Assembly: GCF_007655255.1 (NCBI RefSeq)
Contig: NZ_VMYE01000002.1
Location: 186,001 to 250,000 of the forward strand
DNA: 64,000 bases
Source: Extensimonas perlucida
Lineage (GTDB): Bacteria; Pseudomonadota; Gammaproteobacteria; Burkholderiales; Burkholderiaceae_C
Direction: 5' to 3'
Position 1 is the stretch's first letter. Every line of letters starts with the position of its first letter. Both the position numbers and the translations under genes were made by a program. Shown one piece after another: positions 1 through 15,455 of the stretch. The notes under the pieces were generated by a model. That model did not search any database and was not told the origin of the DNA. It saw only the letters and a list, made by a program, of their open reading frames with translations.

Positions 1-1
1 C

Positions 2-2920
<2,919 letters not shown>

Positions 2921-3019
2921 CGGCCAGCGGCCCGGCGCACCACCGCGCGCGGGGCCGCGACATTTCGCCTGCCTGCACCCCGATTCCAGCCCCGTCCTCA
3001 TCATTTAAGGAAGTTCGAC

Positions 3020-7252
<4,233 letters not shown>

Positions 7253-7278
7253 GCACGGACCGCACTACAGCGCCACAG

Positions 7279-7319
7279 CGCCCCCGTCCCAAGGTTTTCG
7301 CCGGGCGGGGGCGTTTTTT
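7279..7319 (+). terminator. Rho-independent terminator after rpoC
   Basis: The arm CGCCCCCG (7279-7286) pairs with CGGGGGCG (7306-7313), and six T follow directly. It lies 27 bp after the rpoC stop and closes the rpoBC operon; the lemA-like gene starts 26 bp further on. Confidence 0.9.
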
Positions 7320-7344
7320 CAGTCCCCGCTCCAAGCCTGCACCC

Positions 7345-7923
7345 ATGGCCTTGTCTGCGCTTTTCTGGCTGGCCGCGGCCGCCTTGCTGTTTTGGGCCGT
7401 TGGCGCCTACAACCGCCTCGTGCGCCTGCGCGCGGGCGTGGCGCAGGCATTTGCCGGCATCGCCGCGCACGGCGCTCGCCTGCTGGCCTTGCTGGAGGAA
7501 TTCGGCGCCGCCAATCCTGTCGGTGAAGCCATGCCCGCGCATGCCGTGCTGAAGGCCGCCGCGGCGCAGTTCGCCATTTGCCTGGCCGCCGCGCGCGCCG
7601 CGCCCTTGCATGCCGCGGAAATCGCGGCGCTCGCCACGGCTGCGCAGGTGCTGGGCACGGCCTGGGGCGCGGCTTTGCACGAGCTGCCAGAAGCCGAGGG
7701 CAAGGACGCGCCCGCGGCTGCCACCACCGGCCCACGCGCGCTCTGGCGCCAGCGCTGGGAAGAAGAACAGATGCAAAGCAGCGCCAGCGTGCAACAGTTC
7801 CACACTGCGGTGCAGCATTACAACGCGGCGATCGCGCAGTTCCCCGCGCTGCTGCTGGCATGGCTGTTTGGCTTCAAGGCGGCGCGCGCGCTGGAGTGGC
7901 ACCTTTCGCAAGGCAAGCCATGA
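7345..7923 (+). CDS. LemA-like membrane-anchored protein
   Basis: 192 residues. A hydrophobic N-terminal segment (about residues 3-20) is followed by YNRLVRLRAGVAQAFAGI, which matches the LemA family start (YNxLVxLRNxVxxAW), and the end HYNAAIAQFP...LFGF matches the typical LemA C-terminus. The middle is Ala-rich and divergent. LemA proteins are membrane-anchored helical proteins with no firm biochemical role. It lies between the rpoC terminator and rsmB, whose ATG overlaps this stop codon (ATGA), so the two are probably translationally coupled. Confidence 0.7.
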   Translation: MALSALFWLAAAALLFWAVGAYNRLVRLRAGVAQAFAGIAAHGARLLALLEEFGAANPVGEAMPAHAVLKAAAAQFAICLAAARAAPLHAAEIAALATAAQVLGTAWGAALHELPEAEGKDAPAAATTGPRALWRQRWEEEQMQSSASVQQFHTAVQHYNAAIAQFPALLLAWLFGFKAARALEWHLSQGKP

Positions 7924-9392
7924 ACCCAGGCAAACGATCGCACGCGCCCACGCGCCCACTTTCCCCCATGCCCGCGCCTGCAGGCGCACAGGCAGGCGCG
8001 CCCCAGAGCACGCGCGCGCACGTGCCCGACGTTCCCGGCGTCGCCTTGTGGCAGCAGCTGGGCGCCGTCGCCGCCGCGCTGCAAGACATCATGGCGGGCC
8101 GCTCGGGCACGGCGGTGCTCGCCGCAGTGGCGCCCGAGATGCGCCCTGGCGTGCAGGCCCTGCTGTACCAGGTGCTGCGCGCGCTCGGGCGGGCGCAGGC
8201 GCTGCGCAGCCAACTGGCCGCACGCAGGCCGCCGCCGCCGGTCGATGCGCTGCTGTGCACGGCGCTGGCCCTGGGCTGGCAGGAGGACGCGGCCCCCTAT
8301 CCACCGCACACCCTGCTGCACCAGGCCGTCGAAGCCGCGAAACACCACCCCGCCACGCGCGCGCACGCGGGCTTCCTCAACGCCTGTCTGCGCCGCTTTT
8401 TGCGCGAGCGCGCCGCGCTGGTGGCCGCGACCGACGCCGATCCGCTGGCGCGCTGGAACCACCCGCCGTGGTGGGTGCAGCGCCTGCAAAAAGACCATCC
8501 GCAGCATTGGCAGCAGATCCTGCAGGCCAACAACGCTGCGGCGCCCATGGCGCTGCGCATCAACAAGCAAAAATGCACGCTGACGCAGTACCAGCAAGCA
8601 CTACAAGCTATCAATATAGAAGCTGATGCGGTGACCGAAAGCGCTCTGCTGCTGCGCCATCCGGTGCCCGTGCACAAGCTGCCGGGCTTCGAGGCGGGGC
8701 TGGTCTCGGTGCAGGACGCCGGGGCGCAACTGGCCGCGCCGCTGCTGCTGCAGGGGCTGGACCTGGCCCAGTCCCAACTCCAGCCCCAACTCCAGTCCTT
8801 GCGCGTGCTCGACGCCTGCGCCGCGCCCGGCGGCAAGACCGCGCACCTGCTCGAACTCGCGCCGCCCGGCGCTCCGCTGCAGGTGACGGCGCTGGAAGTC
8901 GATGCGGCGCGCTGCGAACGCATCCATGCCAATTTGCACAGGTTGGGCCTGCAGGCGCAAGTGCTCGTGGCCGACGCCGCGCGCCCGCAGGATTGGTGGC
9001 CGCAGCATTGCGCCGGCCTGCCCTTTGACGCCATCTTGCTCGACGCGCCCTGCACCGCCTCGGGCATAGTGCGCCGCCATCCCGACGTGCGCTGGCTGCG
9101 CCGCCCCGGCGACATCGACCAGCTTGCCGCCCAGCAGCGGCGCCTGCTCGACGCGCTGTGGCCCTTGCTGCGCCCCGGCGGCCGGCTGCTGTATTGCACC
9201 TGCTCGGTATTCCGCGCCGAAGGGGAAGACCAGGCGCAAATGTTTCTTGCGCGCCACAAAGACGCACAGCGGCTGCCCGCGCCCGGGCATTTGCTGCCCT
9301 CGGGCCCCGACAATCCCCGGACTGGCCTGGACGAGCTGCCTTATGACCACGACGGATTCTTTTACGCCTTGTTTCAAAAAACCCTGGCATGA
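7920..9392 (+). CDS. rsmB: 16S rRNA m5C967 methyltransferase RsmB
   Basis: 490 residues when started at the ATG that overlaps the preceding stop by 4 bp; upstream codons in frame are only a shadow of the lemA-like gene. An N-terminal NusB-like helical domain covers about 30-170. The SAM-binding motif DACAAPGGKTAHLLEL is near 300. The catalytic cysteine pair of the NOL1/NOP2/Sun family is in DAPCTASG (C378) and YCTCSVF (C428). It methylates C967 of 16S rRNA on unassembled rRNA. An AT-rich family-type repeat appears to be embedded in frame at about 8595-8628 (codons for QALQAINIEADA). Confidence 0.96.
   Translation: MNPGKRSHAPTRPLSPMPAPAGAQAGAPQSTRAHVPDVPGVALWQQLGAVAAALQDIMAGRSGTAVLAAVAPEMRPGVQALLYQVLRALGRAQALRSQLAARRPPPPVDALLCTALALGWQEDAAPYPPHTLLHQAVEAAKHHPATRAHAGFLNACLRRFLRERAALVAATDADPLARWNHPPWWVQRLQKDHPQHWQQILQANNAAAPMALRINKQKCTLTQYQQALQAINIEADAVTESALLLRHPVPVHKLPGFEAGLVSVQDAGAQLAAPLLLQGLDLAQSQLQPQLQSLRVLDACAAPGGKTAHLLELAPPGAPLQVTALEVDAARCERIHANLHRLGLQAQVLVADAARPQDWWPQHCAGLPFDAILLDAPCTASGIVRRHPDVRWLRRPGDIDQLAAQQRRLLDALWPLLRPGGRLLYCTCSVFRAEGEDQAQMFLARHKDAQRLPAPGHLLPSGPDNPRTGLDELPYDHDGFFYALFQKTLA
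8595..8628. repeat. AT-rich dispersed repeat inside rsmB
   Basis: A patch of low GC in an otherwise GC-rich gene. Its reverse strand reads GATAGCTTGTAGTGCTTGC, resembling the AGCTGCTTGYGCTT-type intergenic repeats at 34264, 40211 and 52636. It keeps the reading frame and adds a short loop-like segment between the N-terminal and methyltransferase domains. Confidence 0.4.
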
Positions 9393-9999
9393 CAAGTGGG
9401 CCGGCTGGGCATTGCGCCTGGGCGTCGCGCTGCTGTGTGCGCTGCTGCTGCAGGGGCAGGCCTGGGCAGAGCAAGCCGTGGGCGAAGTCGAAGAGCTGCG
9501 CGTAGAGCGCGCCGAGGACGGGCTGTACCTGAGCGCGACCCTGCAATTCGCCCTGCCCGAGCTGGTCGAAGACGCGCTGCGCAAAGGCATCCCCATGTTT
9601 TTCGTGGTGCAGGCGCAGGTGCTGCGTGATCGCTGGTACTGGTCGGACCGCGAGGTGGCCGACGCGCGCCGCTACCTGCGCCTGAGCTACCAGCCGCTCA
9701 CGCGCAAGTGGCGCCTGAACACCTCGCCCGCGCCCTTCAGCAATTCGGGCCTGGGCGTCACCTTGGGGCAGAGCTTCGACGACCTGGCCGACGCGCTCGC
9801 CGCGATGCGCCGCATTGCGCGCTGGAAGATCGCCGACGCCAGCGCGATCGAGGTCGGCGCAGGCCATACGCTGCGCTTTTACTTCCAGCTCGACCTGTCG
9901 CAACTGCCGCGCCCCTTCCAGATCGGCGCCGTGGGCCGCGCGGGCTGGAGCCTGCAGCTCGAGCGCAGCCTGCGCTTCGTGCCTGAAACCGCGCCATGA
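9343..9999 (+). CDS. DUF4390 domain protein, secreted or periplasmic
   Basis: 218 residues. A hydrophobic stretch (about 22-38) ending QGQAWA reads as a signal peptide after an unusual hydrophilic lead. The mature part (VEELRVERAEDGLYLSATLQF...) is the DUF4390 family, found beside ntrY-type kinases in betaproteobacteria. The start ATG lies 50 bp inside rsmB and the stop overlaps the next ATG (ATGA), so the gene is locked between rsmB and the kinase. Position suggests an envelope role linked to the sensor kinase, but no function is known. Confidence 0.8.
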   Translation: MTTTDSFTPCFKKPWHDKWAGWALRLGVALLCALLLQGQAWAEQAVGEVEELRVERAEDGLYLSATLQFALPELVEDALRKGIPMFFVVQAQVLRDRWYWSDREVADARRYLRLSYQPLTRKWRLNTSPAPFSNSGLGVTLGQSFDDLADALAAMRRIARWKIADASAIEVGAGHTLRFYFQLDLSQLPRPFQIGAVGRAGWSLQLERSLRFVPETAP

Positions 10000-12395
10000 G
10001 CCGCGCCATGAGCCGCCCCCGCAAGCCAGCGCCCCCGCCGCCGCAGACCGGGCCGGACGCCGCCACCGACGCCGCCGCGGCGGACGGCTCGGCCGCCTCC
10101 GCCTCCGCCTCCGTGCGCGCGGCCCAGCGGCAGGCGCGTGCCGTGCGCTGGATGGTGGGCGTGGGCCTGGCCATCGTGGTCGCCATCGGCCTGGTGCTGC
10201 TGTTTTTGCTCACCCTGGCCACGAACAACCGCGAGCTGTACGAGCGCCATTACCCCTGGCTGCTCGGGCTCAACGTGCTCGTGGCCGTGCTGCTGCTGCT
10301 CGTGCTTGTGTGGATGGTCGCGCGGCTGGGCCTGCGGCTGCGCCGCAAGCGCTTTGGCAGCCGGCTGCTGTTCAAGCTCGCGGGCATTTTCGGCCTCGTG
10401 GGCCTGGTGCCGGGGCTGCTGATCTACATCGTCTCGTACCAGTTCGTCACGCGCTCGATCGAGAGCTGGTTCGACGTGAAGGTCGAAGGCGCGCTCGCCG
10501 CGGGCGTGAACCTGGCGCGCGTCTCGCTCGACGCCATGGCCAGCGACATGGCCGCCAAAACACGCGCTGCCAGCGCCCAGCTGGCCCAGGTGCCAGACGC
10601 CGCCGCCGGGTTGGTGCTCGAGCGCATCCGCGACCAGCTCGGCGCCACCGACGTGGTGCTGTGGAGCGCGGCAGGCCGCCCTTTGGCAAGCGTGGGCCAG
10701 TCGCGCTTCGAGCTGAACCCCGAGCGCCCCAGCGCGGCGCAATTGCGCCTGGCGCACGAGCAGCGCCTGACCACGCAGATCGAGGGGCTGGACGACATTG
10801 CACCCGGCACCACCGCGCCGCCCCCCGCGCGCGTCAAAGTGCTCGTGCTGGTCAGCAGCCCCAGCGTGGGCCTGTTCGCAGAGCCGCGCTACCTGCAGGC
10901 CACCATTCCCTTGCCGCCCGCGCTCATCGCCAACGCCATTGCCGTGCAGGAGGCCAACCGCGAATACCAGGAGCGGGCCCTCGCGCGCGACGGCCTGCGC
11001 CGCATGTACGTGGGCACGCTCACCCTGAGCCTGTTTCTGGCCGTGTTCGGCGCGGTGGTGCTCGCGGTGCTGCTGGGCAACCAGCTCGTGCGCCCGCTGC
11101 TCGTGCTCGCCGAAGGCGTGCGCGAAGTGGGCGCCGGCAACCTCAGCCCCAAGGCCGCGCTGCAGGGCAAAGACGAACTCGGCGACCTCACGCGCTCCTT
11201 TGCGCTCATGACGCAGCAGCTCGCGGACGCGCGCGCTGCGGTCGAGCGCAGCATGGGCGAGGTCGATGCCGCGCGCGCCCAGCTGCAGACCATTCTGGAC
11301 AACCTCACCGCGGGCGTGCTGGTGCTCGACACGCAGGGCACTTTGCTCTCGGCCAACCCCGGCGCGTCGCGCATCCTGCGCCTGCCGCTGGCAGAGCACA
11401 TCGGCCAGCCGCTCGCCCAGGTGGCGGGGCTGGCAGAGCTGGCGGCTGCCGTGCAGGCGCAGTTCGACGCCCTGCGGGCAGAGCACGACGCACCCGACGC
11501 GCCCAACGTGCACGACATGCGCCCCGCCGGCCACTGGCAGCAGCCCTTCGAGCTGCACGGCGCCGCCGGAGCCACGGTGCAGCACCCCATCAGCCTGATC
11601 CTGCGCGGCGCCGTGCTGCCGGGTGGCGCGCACCTGCTCGTCTTCGACGACATCACCGAGATCGTCTCGGCCCAGCGCGCGCAGGCCTGGGGCGAAGTGG
11701 CGCGCCGCCTGGCGCACGAAATCAAAAACCCGCTCACCCCCATCCAGCTCTCGGCCGAGCGGCTCGCCATGAAGCTCGCGGGCAAGCTCGCGCCGCCCGA
11801 GCAGGCCATCCTGGCCAAATCGGTCAAGACCATCGTCGAGCAGGTCGATGCCATGAAGCGGCTCGTGAACGAATTCCGCAACTACGCGCGCCTGCCATCG
11901 GCCGAGCTGCAGCCGCTGGACCTGAACGCCCTGGTGAGCGAGGTGCTGCAGCTGTACGGCGAGGAAAACGCCACCGTCCCCGTGCAGGCAGACCTGGACC
12001 CGCGCTGCCCGCCCATCGCGGGCGACGCGCAGCAGCTGCGCCAAGTGGTGCACAACCTGCTGCAAAACGCGCAGGACGCCACCCTGCAGGCCACGAGCGG
12101 CCAGGCGCCACCGCCGCCCGTGCGCATCGTCACGCGCTGGAATGAATCCTCCCGCCGCGTGCGCCTGAGCGTGCAGGACAGCGGCCCCGGCTTTGCGCAG
12201 CACATCCTGCAGCGCGCCTTCGAGCCCTATGTCACCACCAAGCCGCGCGGCACCGGCCTGGGCCTGGCCGTGGTCAAAAAAATCGCCGACGAGCACGGCG
12301 CGCGCATCGAGCTGTCCAACCGCGTCGAGGAGGGCGTGGTGCGCGGCGCCCAGGTGTCGCTATCATTCGCCACGACAGTTTCCGTGGCGTCGTGA
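9996..12395 (+). CDS. NtrY-like PAS/HAMP sensor histidine kinase
   Basis: 799 residues, inner-membrane sensor kinase. Three hydrophobic segments lie between about 48 and 150, with a periplasmic domain up to about 340, a fourth membrane segment near 345-370, then HAMP (GNQLVRPLLVLAEGVREV) and a PAS segment (LDNLTAGVLVLDTQGTLL). The phosphoacceptor region RRLAHEIKNPLTP places the histidine at 574. The ATPase domain has NLLQNAQDA, DSGPGFA and GTGLGLAVVKK. NtrY-type kinases sense nitrogen or redox state; the ligand here cannot be read. The partner regulator follows after 37 bp. The first part is Ala/Pro-rich and may be cytoplasmic. Confidence 0.9.
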   Translation: MSRAMSRPRKPAPPPPQTGPDAATDAAAADGSAASASASVRAAQRQARAVRWMVGVGLAIVVAIGLVLLFLLTLATNNRELYERHYPWLLGLNVLVAVLLLLVLVWMVARLGLRLRRKRFGSRLLFKLAGIFGLVGLVPGLLIYIVSYQFVTRSIESWFDVKVEGALAAGVNLARVSLDAMASDMAAKTRAASAQLAQVPDAAAGLVLERIRDQLGATDVVLWSAAGRPLASVGQSRFELNPERPSAAQLRLAHEQRLTTQIEGLDDIAPGTTAPPPARVKVLVLVSSPSVGLFAEPRYLQATIPLPPALIANAIAVQEANREYQERALARDGLRRMYVGTLTLSLFLAVFGAVVLAVLLGNQLVRPLLVLAEGVREVGAGNLSPKAALQGKDELGDLTRSFALMTQQLADARAAVERSMGEVDAARAQLQTILDNLTAGVLVLDTQGTLLSANPGASRILRLPLAEHIGQPLAQVAGLAELAAAVQAQFDALRAEHDAPDAPNVHDMRPAGHWQQPFELHGAAGATVQHPISLILRGAVLPGGAHLLVFDDITEIVSAQRAQAWGEVARRLAHEIKNPLTPIQLSAERLAMKLAGKLAPPEQAILAKSVKTIVEQVDAMKRLVNEFRNYARLPSAELQPLDLNALVSEVLQLYGEENATVPVQADLDPRCPPIAGDAQQLRQVVHNLLQNAQDATLQATSGQAPPPPVRIVTRWNESSRRVRLSVQDSGPGFAQHILQRAFEPYVTTKPRGTGLGLAVVKKIADEHGARIELSNRVEEGVVRGAQVSLSFATTVSVAS

Positions 12396-12432
12396 CAACA
12401 ACGCCACAATCTTTTCGAGGTGCTTCACATCC

Positions 12433-13140
12433 ATGGCAAACATTTTGGTGGTTGACGACGAGCTAGGCATCCGTGAGCTCTTGTCGGAAATTCTCAACGA
12501 CGAAGGCCACAGCGTAGATCTGGCAGAAAACGCCACCCAGGCCCGCGCCCTGCGCGCCAACAATGGCTATGACCTCGTGCTGCTGGACATCTGGATGCCA
12601 GACACCGACGGCGTGACGCTGCTCAAGGAGTGGGCCATGGGCGGCTTGCTCACCATGCCCGTGATCATGATGAGTGGGCACGCCACCATAGACACCGCCG
12701 TGGATGCGACACGCATAGGCGCCTTTTCCTTCCTCGAAAAGCCCATCACCCTGCAAAAGCTGCTCAAGGCCGTAGAGCAGGGCCTGGCCCAGGGGCTGCG
12801 CCCCCCGCAGCCGTCCGCCGCCACAGCGGCCCCCGCGCCGCAGGCCGCGCCAGCGCTGCAGCCCGCGCCGCCCGGCCACGCCGCAGCCAATGGGTCCGCC
12901 GAAGCCGCACCCGCCACCCGGGCCGACCCAGCCCCCACAGGCCACCAGGGCTTCGACCTCGACCTGCCCCTGCGCGAGGCACGCGACCAATTCGAAAAAG
13001 CGTATTTCGAATTCCACCTGGCCCGCGAAGGCGGCTCCATGACCCGCGTGGCCGAAAAAACCGGCCTCGAGCGCACCCACCTCTACCGCAAGCTGCGTCA
13101 ACTGGGCGTGGAACTGGGGCGCGGCAAGCGCGGGTATTGA
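12433..13140 (+). CDS. Compact response regulator, receiver plus Fis-type helix-turn-helix
   Basis: 235 residues. The receiver domain covers 1-120, with the acid pair D8/D9, phosphoacceptor D52 in LLDIWMPD and K103 in LEKPI. A linker of about 60 residues made almost only of Ala, Pro and Gln follows. The C-terminal Fis-type helix-turn-helix ends RVAEKTGLERTHLYRKLRQL. It lacks the AAA+ sigma-54 activation domain of classical NtrX (usually 450-490 residues), so it should act as a RegA/PrrA-like direct regulator. It starts 37 bp after the NtrY-like kinase and is its likely partner. Start chosen at MANILVVDDE. Confidence 0.88.
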   Translation: MANILVVDDELGIRELLSEILNDEGHSVDLAENATQARALRANNGYDLVLLDIWMPDTDGVTLLKEWAMGGLLTMPVIMMSGHATIDTAVDATRIGAFSFLEKPITLQKLLKAVEQGLAQGLRPPQPSAATAAPAPQAAPALQPAPPGHAAANGSAEAAPATRADPAPTGHQGFDLDLPLREARDQFEKAYFEFHLAREGGSMTRVAEKTGLERTHLYRKLRQLGVELGRGKRGY

Positions 13141-13142
13141 GC

Positions 13143-13360
13143 CTGGTTTCCACATTGCCCATGAGGCAGGCCTCCATGGCCTCTCCGAGCTCGCGCACAC
13201 TGGTGAACACGCCGCGGTGCAGCCGCTCGGTCGTAATGCCGCGAAAGAAACGCTCGACCATGTTCAGCCAAGACGCCGAGGTGGCGTGAAGTGCATGTGA
13301 AACAGGGGGCTTGTGGGTGGTGTAGCTGTCGGCAATCAGGTGCAATGTTTTGTCGGGCCC
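13143..13360 (-). pseudogene. IS630-family transposase remnant
   Basis: Reading leftward, the C-terminal end of an IS630 transposase is recognisable: DKTLHLIADSYTTHK, then TSASWLNMVERFFRGITTER and RGVFTSVRELGEAM. The stretch between the Asp motif and SASWLN is about 15 residues shorter than usual, and nothing of the N-terminal helix-turn-helix or first catalytic Asp remains. No inverted repeats were found. It sits directly after the response regulator and marks the left edge of the accessory island. Confidence 0.75.
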
Positions 13361-13486
13361 ACTGTACGGCGTTGGCTGCAGACAGGTGCGTGGACTTGGG
13401 GAACGCCAACAGGAAAGAGATGCTGATTGCGCAAGGAGTGTATTGGGTGCAAAATAAGTGCATATCCATTGCGTGGAGTTGGCGCC

Positions 13487-13858
13487 ATGAGCACCGTACT
13501 GCAAAAACCCTTCGCCGAGCAGTTCCGAGAGCCGGACACGCCTTACCTGTCGCCGGCCCGGATCGGGGATTTCTTCGGCTTCAAGGTACAGGAGTTGGCC
13601 GAGCGCGCACACGTCCATCGAAACACCCCGACAGCGAGGCCCCAGGCCCCCCAGTTGCAGAAGTATCTGCAGGACATGGTGCGGGTGCTGGCCGTGGCCA
13701 CCGAGATGACCGGCGATAAAAAGCGTGCAGCATTCCTGCTGCGCAACGAGCCGCTGCGCGCCTTTGGCTACAAGACGGCGGATGCCCTGATCCAGGACGG
13801 GCGAGCCGATATGCTCATCGCTTACTTGGAGTCGCTGGCGGGCGGCGCTGCGGGATGA
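13487..13858 (+). CDS. Antitoxin of Xre/MbcA/ParS type
   Basis: 123 residues. The N-terminal part looks like a helix-turn-helix (LSPARIGDFFGFKVQELAERA), and the C-terminal half (FLLRNEPLRAFGYKTADALIQDGRA...YL) is the toxin-binding DUF2384 domain of MbcA/ParS antitoxins. Such antitoxins bind their own promoter and block a RES-domain NAD+-consuming toxin. The stop overlaps the toxin start by 4 bp. A direct pair of GTGCA words at about 13449-13465, upstream, may be part of the operator. The start at MSTVLQKP is chosen because upstream codons in frame overlap promoter-like AT-rich sequence. Confidence 0.87.
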   Translation: MSTVLQKPFAEQFREPDTPYLSPARIGDFFGFKVQELAERAHVHRNTPTARPQAPQLQKYLQDMVRVLAVATEMTGDKKRAAFLLRNEPLRAFGYKTADALIQDGRADMLIAYLESLAGGAAG

Positions 13859-14382
13859 TCCTGGCCGTCACGCTCGGCGAGGACAAGGACGAGGCCTGCT
13901 ACCGCGTCATCTCGCCAGCCTACGCCGGCGCGCCGCTGTCCGGCATGGGCGCTGCGCGCCAGGGCGGCCGCTTCAACCGACCGGGACAGGAGGCGCTCTA
14001 TCTGTCGCTGGACGAAACCACCGCACTGGCGGAATACAAGCAGGACAACCCCTGGCTGCGGCCGGGCACGATCTGCACTTTTTTCGTCCGCGGACTGCGG
14101 GTCGCTGACCTCAGCGCCGGCTTCGACCCGGCGAACTGGCCGCCGCTGTGGGCTGATTTTTCAGTGGACTGGCGGACGGAGTGGTTCGGCAAATCCGTGG
14201 AGCCGCCCTCCTGGTACATGGCCGACGATGTCGTCTCTGAGGGGCTGGACGGAATCCTGTTTCCCTCGCAGGCTCGCCGCAGTGGCCTCAATCTGGTGGT
14301 CTATCGGAGTTCGTCCAGGCCTCTCGATCAATTGCGCGTGTACGACCCCGACGGCGCCCTGAGGAAGATCGCGCCTCGGTAA
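13855..14382 (+). CDS. RES-domain toxin (NAD+ phosphorylase/ADP-ribosyl family)
   Basis: 175 residues. Family marks are the GGRFNRPG motif (arginine about residue 41), YLSLDETTALAEY with the conserved Glu, and the late NLVVYRSS strand. RES toxins (MbcT, ParT, Xre-RES systems) degrade NAD+ or modify targets using it, causing growth arrest. It is coupled to the upstream antitoxin by ATGA. Length and motifs are intact, so the pair is probably active. The next gene begins about 70 bp on, after the first GGTCAGA repeat. Confidence 0.88.
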   Translation: MILAVTLGEDKDEACYRVISPAYAGAPLSGMGAARQGGRFNRPGQEALYLSLDETTALAEYKQDNPWLRPGTICTFFVRGLRVADLSAGFDPANWPPLWADFSVDWRTEWFGKSVEPPSWYMADDVVSEGLDGILFPSQARRSGLNLVVYRSSSRPLDQLRVYDPDGALRKIAPR

Positions 14383-14403
14383 GCGGTCGGGCGTCTTCGT
14401 CAG

Positions 14404-14439
14404 AAATTGGGGTCAGAAATTGGGGTCAGACTCCAATTT
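14404..14439 (+). repeat. GGTCAGA REP-like motif, one full and one half copy
   Basis: A half copy (14404-14416) directly precedes a full copy (14417-14439): AATTGG and CCAATT arms around GGTCAGACT. It heads the first Rpn duplication unit. Confidence 0.8.
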
Positions 14440-14453
14440 CCGCGCCCCATAGA

Positions 14454-15410
14454 ATGCCGCCCATGTCCCACGAAGACGACGCCTCGTACAAACTGCTGTT
14501 CTCCGCACCCGAAGTGGTACGCGACCTGGTGCTGGGCTTCATTCCCGATGCCTGGCTGCACAGCCTGGACTACTCCACGCTCGAGAAAATGCCGGGCAGC
14601 TACATCACCGACGACCTGCGCCAGCGCGCCGACGACGTCGTCTGGCGCGTCAAGGCCGACGGCGAATGGATGTACCTGTACCTGCTCATCGAATTCCAGA
14701 GCAGCGTCGATGCCTGGATGGCCGTGCGCATCATGACCTACGTCGGGCTGCTGTACCAAGACCTGATCCGCCGCAGCGAAGTGCCAGGCGGCAAAAGGCT
14801 GCCCCCGGTGCTGCCCATCGTGCTCTACAACGGCGACGCCAAATGGACGGCCGCCACCGACATCGCCACACTGATCCCCAAAGTGCCCGGTCTGGTGGCA
14901 AAGTACCTGCCCAAGCTCGAATACCTGCTGATCGACGAAAACCAGTACGCCGAAGCAGACTTGGCGGAGTTGAAAAACCTCGTGGCAGCCATCATCCGCA
15001 TCGAGCACCCGGAGAATGAACAAGCGCTGCTCGCGCTGATCGACCTGGTCAACGAGCTGCTGCAAGGCAATGCAGAGTTGAAGCGCACTTTTGCGATCTG
15101 GATTCGTGCGGTACTCTTGCGTCAGAGCAAGGACAGCCTGGTGCTGCCCAAGGTGCAAGACTTGAAGGAGTTGAAAATGACGTTGGCTGAACGCTTTGAC
15201 CAGTGGGCGCGGAATTATGAGCAAAAGGGCATCGAGAAAGGCATCGAGAAAGGTGAAGCCCTCCTGCTGCAGCGCCAGTTGACGCGCCGCTTTGGCACTT
15301 TGCCCAGCGACGTCGTTGGCCAGATTGCCGGGGCCACCGCAGCACAGTTGGAGCAATGGGGCGACCGCGTGCTGGATGCCGCCAGCCTGGAAGAAGTCTT
15401 TCGCCCCTGA
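14454..15410 (+). CDS. Rpn-family recombination-promoting nuclease, copy 1
   Basis: 318 residues (or 315 from the second ATG at 14463; no clear ribosome-binding site decides). The PD-(D/E)XK nuclease core of Rpn/YhgA proteins covers about 1-200, with DDVVWRVK and then LYLLIEFQSS, the E-x-Q motif. A charged linker with KGIEKGIEKG repeats (about 258-268) joins a C-terminal DUF4351-like domain (LLLQRQLTRRFGTLP...EVFRP). Rpn proteins cut DNA, promote RecA-independent recombination and act in phage defence. An internal in-frame start at 15177 is annotated separately. The following unit is almost identical. Confidence 0.9.
   Translation: MPPMSHEDDASYKLLFSAPEVVRDLVLGFIPDAWLHSLDYSTLEKMPGSYITDDLRQRADDVVWRVKADGEWMYLYLLIEFQSSVDAWMAVRIMTYVGLLYQDLIRRSEVPGGKRLPPVLPIVLYNGDAKWTAATDIATLIPKVPGLVAKYLPKLEYLLIDENQYAEADLAELKNLVAAIIRIEHPENEQALLALIDLVNELLQGNAELKRTFAIWIRAVLLRQSKDSLVLPKVQDLKELKMTLAERFDQWARNYEQKGIEKGIEKGEALLLQRQLTRRFGTLPSDVVGQIAGATAAQLEQWGDRVLDAASLEEVFRP
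15177..15410 (+). CDS. Candidate intragenic short form (RpnS-like) of copy 1
   Basis: An AAGGAG ribosome-binding site (15165-15170) stands 6 nt before an ATG that is in frame with the Rpn gene, and it is better than anything seen before the full-length start. Translation from here gives 77 residues beginning MTLAERFDQWARNYEQKG, which is the charged linker and C-terminal domain without the nuclease. In enteric Rpn loci such short C-terminal forms are made and inhibit the nuclease. Here this is an inference from the signal and the family; expression is unproven. Confidence 0.5.
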   Translation: MTLAERFDQWARNYEQKGIEKGIEKGEALLLQRQLTRRFGTLPSDVVGQIAGATAAQLEQWGDRVLDAASLEEVFRP

Positions 15411-15418
15411 GGGCGCAG

Positions 15419-15441
15419 AAATTGGGGTCAGATTCCAATTT
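15419..15441 (+). repeat. GGTCAGA REP-like motif
   Basis: A perfect copy: AATTGG, spacer GGTCAGATT, CCAATT, with an extra A/T pair on each side. It is the junction of the two Rpn units. Confidence 0.85.
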
Positions 15442-15455
15442 CCGCGCCCCATAGA

